Part shown: positions 6,155 to 7,119 of the stretch, one piece after another | How the letters are laid out: each line of letters opens with the position of its first letter | Numbering within the stretch: position 1 is the stretch's first letter | Source of the DNA: Methanobacteriota archaeon | Lineage (GTDB): Archaea; Thermoplasmatota; Poseidoniia; Poseidoniales; Poseidoniaceae | Direction: 5' to 3' | DNA: 7,119 bases | NCBI GenBank assembly: GCA_018623995.1 | Contig: JAAZUV010000071.1 | Span: 1 to 7,119 of the forward strand | Notes under the pieces: generated by a model | What the model saw: the letters and a program-made list of their open reading frames with translations, nothing else | Told to the model about the DNA's origin: nothing | Databases searched by the model: none | Position numbers and translations under genes: made by a program

Positions 6155-6315
6155 TTGTATGCGTCGGACGTCTTCTTTCCGGCATCAATGAAAACACCTG
6201 GTATCAATCCGTGTATGAGAAGTTGGATAGCACCAAGCGCATATCGGAAAGCGAGCTTGTACGCTCCAAGCATGTGTTCAAAATATCCCATTCCAACGTC
6301 TTTGAGGTGACCCAT
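6148..6315 (-). CDS. Small 55-residue protein resembling DUF6356
   Basis: A short gene with sequence that looks constrained. It starts MGHLKDVGMGYFEHM and has a hydrophobic helix, about residues 22-42, containing LLIHGLIPGVF, then a polar basic tail. The order H-x-x-x-V-G-x-x-Y-x-x-H-M, a hydrophobic stretch, then IH-x-x-x-P-x-x-F is what I recall for the DUF6356 family of small bacterial and archaeal proteins (function unknown, sometimes mislabelled as capsule proteins). An in-frame TGA three codons upstream of the ATG at 6315 makes this the only good start. An AAGGAG run lies about 18 nt upstream, too far for a standard ribosome site. It faces the permease tail to tail with 6 nt between the stops and follows the short-chain dehydrogenase gene by 72 nt in the same direction. 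One membrane-associated helix is likely. The coding call is fairly good; the family match is from memory. Confidence 0.65.
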   Translation of the reverse strand: MGHLKDVGMGYFEHMLGAYKLAFRYALGAIQLLIHGLIPGVFIDAGKKTSDAYKR

Positions 6316-6367
6316 ATCGGATGTTCAGCAAGGCTCCTTCTTGAGGTTATGTCAAAAGAAGTACCTT

Positions 6368-6381
6368 GAAAATTGATTTTC
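6368..6381. repeat. Perfect inverted repeat (GAAAAT-TG-ATTTTC) downstream of the dehydrogenase-like gene
   Basis: Two 6-bp arms with a 2-nt centre lie 6 nt past the stop of the short-chain dehydrogenase-like gene and 52 nt before the start of the small gene on the same strand. It may be an operator for the small gene or a weak hairpin at the end of the first transcript. Nothing else is evident in the 72-nt gap, and no clear TATA box is seen for the small gene. Confidence 0.35.
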
Positions 6382-6387
6382 CGGGTA

Positions 6388-7119
6388 TCAGATACTTCGC
6401 AGACGACCGCCATCAACAGGCAATGAAACGCCGCGAATCGCTCCTGCTGCAGGTGAAGCGAGGAAGGCGATGACTGAAGCAGTCTCCAACGGATCGATCA
6501 ATCGTTCGATAGGGACTTGACTCATCCAACCATCATGAATGGCTTCGATCGATTGGCCAGTTCGCTCATGGATGGATTGTGCCAGACTTCCCAATCGTTC
6601 CGTATCTGTAAACCCTGGTAGAACGTTGTTAATGGTAATCGAAGGATGAAGTTCCCGTGACAGAGATTTGGCCCATGAAGCCATGGCCCCACGAAGCGTA
6701 TTCGATACGCCAAGGTTTGGAATTGGTTCGCGCACACTTGTCGAGATGATCTGAATGATTCGACCATAATTCGCCATAACCATGCCCGGTGTGAGTAGTT
6801 TCACTAAGGTATGTGCAGCATGAAGATGTCGAGTAAATGGCTGGGCCAATTCCTCAACATTTGCGTTCAACAAAGGACCTCCTGGAGGCCCTCCTGCATT
6901 GTTTATGAGAATGTGAATCGGGCCCTTGTCAAGAATTGGTTGCACACATTTTGCAATTCCTTCCGTATCTTCCAAATCCATGACCAGTGTTTGATGATGG
7001 CCGCTCCCGAGTTCTGTAAGTTCATTGAGTAGGGAATTGAGTTGTTCCTCATTCCGTGATGCCAGAATGACGTTCGCTCCGGCTTTCGCCATAATACGAG
7101 CAGTTGCTGCTCCAATTCC
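6388..7119 (-). CDS. Short-chain dehydrogenase/reductase-like protein with altered catalytic site (N-terminus outside window)
   Basis: A Rossmann-fold SDR protein cut by the right edge; 243 residues are visible and perhaps 10-20 are missing. The fragment begins inside the TGxxxGIG cofactor loop (visible GIGAATARI, 1-9), followed by LASRN (19-23), MDLED (47-51), the NNAGGPPGGP turn (73-82), LPGFTDT (167-173) and a C-terminal PVDGGRLRSI. The usual Tyr-x-x-x-Lys is replaced by Ser139-Asn-Thr-Leu-Arg143 in a PIPNLGVSNTLRGAMASWAK context. This pattern and the GGPPGG turn match the subgroup that CDD calls BKR-like SDR-like (often annotated as FabG or 3-oxoacyl-ACP reductase), described as lacking the normal catalytic tetrad. 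The name FabG would therefore be misleading. The substrate is unknown and normal reductase activity is doubtful. No link to the aminophenol genes is evident; it is on the opposite strand and separated by the permease. Confidence 0.88.
   Translation of the reverse strand, partial: GIGAATARIMAKAGANVILASRNEEQLNSLLNELTELGSGHHQTLVMDLEDTEGIAKCVQPILDKGPIHILINNAGGPPGGPLLNANVEELAQPFTRHLHAAHTLVKLLTPGMVMANYGRIIQIISTSVREPIPNLGVSNTLRGAMASWAKSLSRELHPSITINNVLPGFTDTERLGSLAQSIHERTGQSIEAIHDGWMSQVPIERLIDPLETASVIAFLASPAAGAIRGVSLPVDGGRLRSI

Noticed and set aside
6014..6310. 98-residue plus-strand open frame running past the permease end
   Set aside because: It starts inside the permease in another frame and is antisense to the small DUF6356-like gene, which has a better protein sequence.
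6204..6416. 70-residue minus-strand open frame
   Set aside because: It overlaps the end of the dehydrogenase-like gene in another frame and the small gene in another frame; its translation has no family character.
1..7119. tRNA, rRNA, CRISPR, transposon ends, attachment sites or toxin-antitoxin pairs
   Set aside because: No cloverleaf, regular repeat-spacer pattern, long terminal inverted repeat or typical toxin gene was seen on either strand by reading.

Overview
The window looks like a compact chromosomal segment of a marine planktonic archaeon, possibly of the Marine Group II/III Thermoplasmatota. That assignment is tentative: it rests on a TATA-like promoter element, very short intergenic gaps, AT/GC-balanced codons (high-40s % GC by eye), an acidic interdomain linker and general familiarity, not on a marker gene. 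A bacterium is not excluded. No RNA gene, IS element, CRISPR array or phage gene is visible, and no stretch over 300 bases lacks a gene.

Layout. (1) 2-865 (+): C-terminal 287 residues of an aldehyde dehydrogenase most like 2-aminomuconic semialdehyde dehydrogenase (ALDH8A1/AmnC type), cut by the left edge. (2) 915-1736 (+): panB, ketopantoate hydroxymethyltransferase. (3) 1733-2299 (-): an unrecognised membrane protein, overlapping the end of panB by 4 nt and starting 24 nt from the next gene. (4) 2324-3220 (+): catalytic beta subunit of 2-aminophenol 1,6-dioxygenase (AmnB type). (5) 3223-4620 (+): one reading frame joining the non-catalytic dioxygenase alpha subunit (AmnA type), an acidic linker of about 60 residues and a RidA-family 2-aminomuconate deaminase (AmnD type). 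(6) 4729-6141 (+): an APC-family amino acid permease with its own likely promoter. (7) 6148-6315 (-): a 55-residue small protein resembling DUF6356. (8) 6388-7119 (-): a short-chain dehydrogenase-like protein lacking the usual Tyr/Lys pair, cut by the right edge at its N-terminus.

How the genes fit together. The two dioxygenase subunits would open the ring of 2-aminophenol (or a close relative) to 2-aminomuconic 6-semialdehyde. The dehydrogenase would oxidise this to 2-aminomuconate, and the RidA domain would hydrolyse it to 4-oxalocrotonate and ammonia. These are three consecutive steps of the known amn/nbz pathway, which also meets the kynurenine branch of tryptophan breakdown at the semialdehyde. 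The permease next door could import an amino acid that feeds the route; this is inference. The later steps (oxalocrotonate decarboxylase, hydratase, aldolase) are not in the window. The most unusual feature is the fusion of the alpha subunit to the deaminase.
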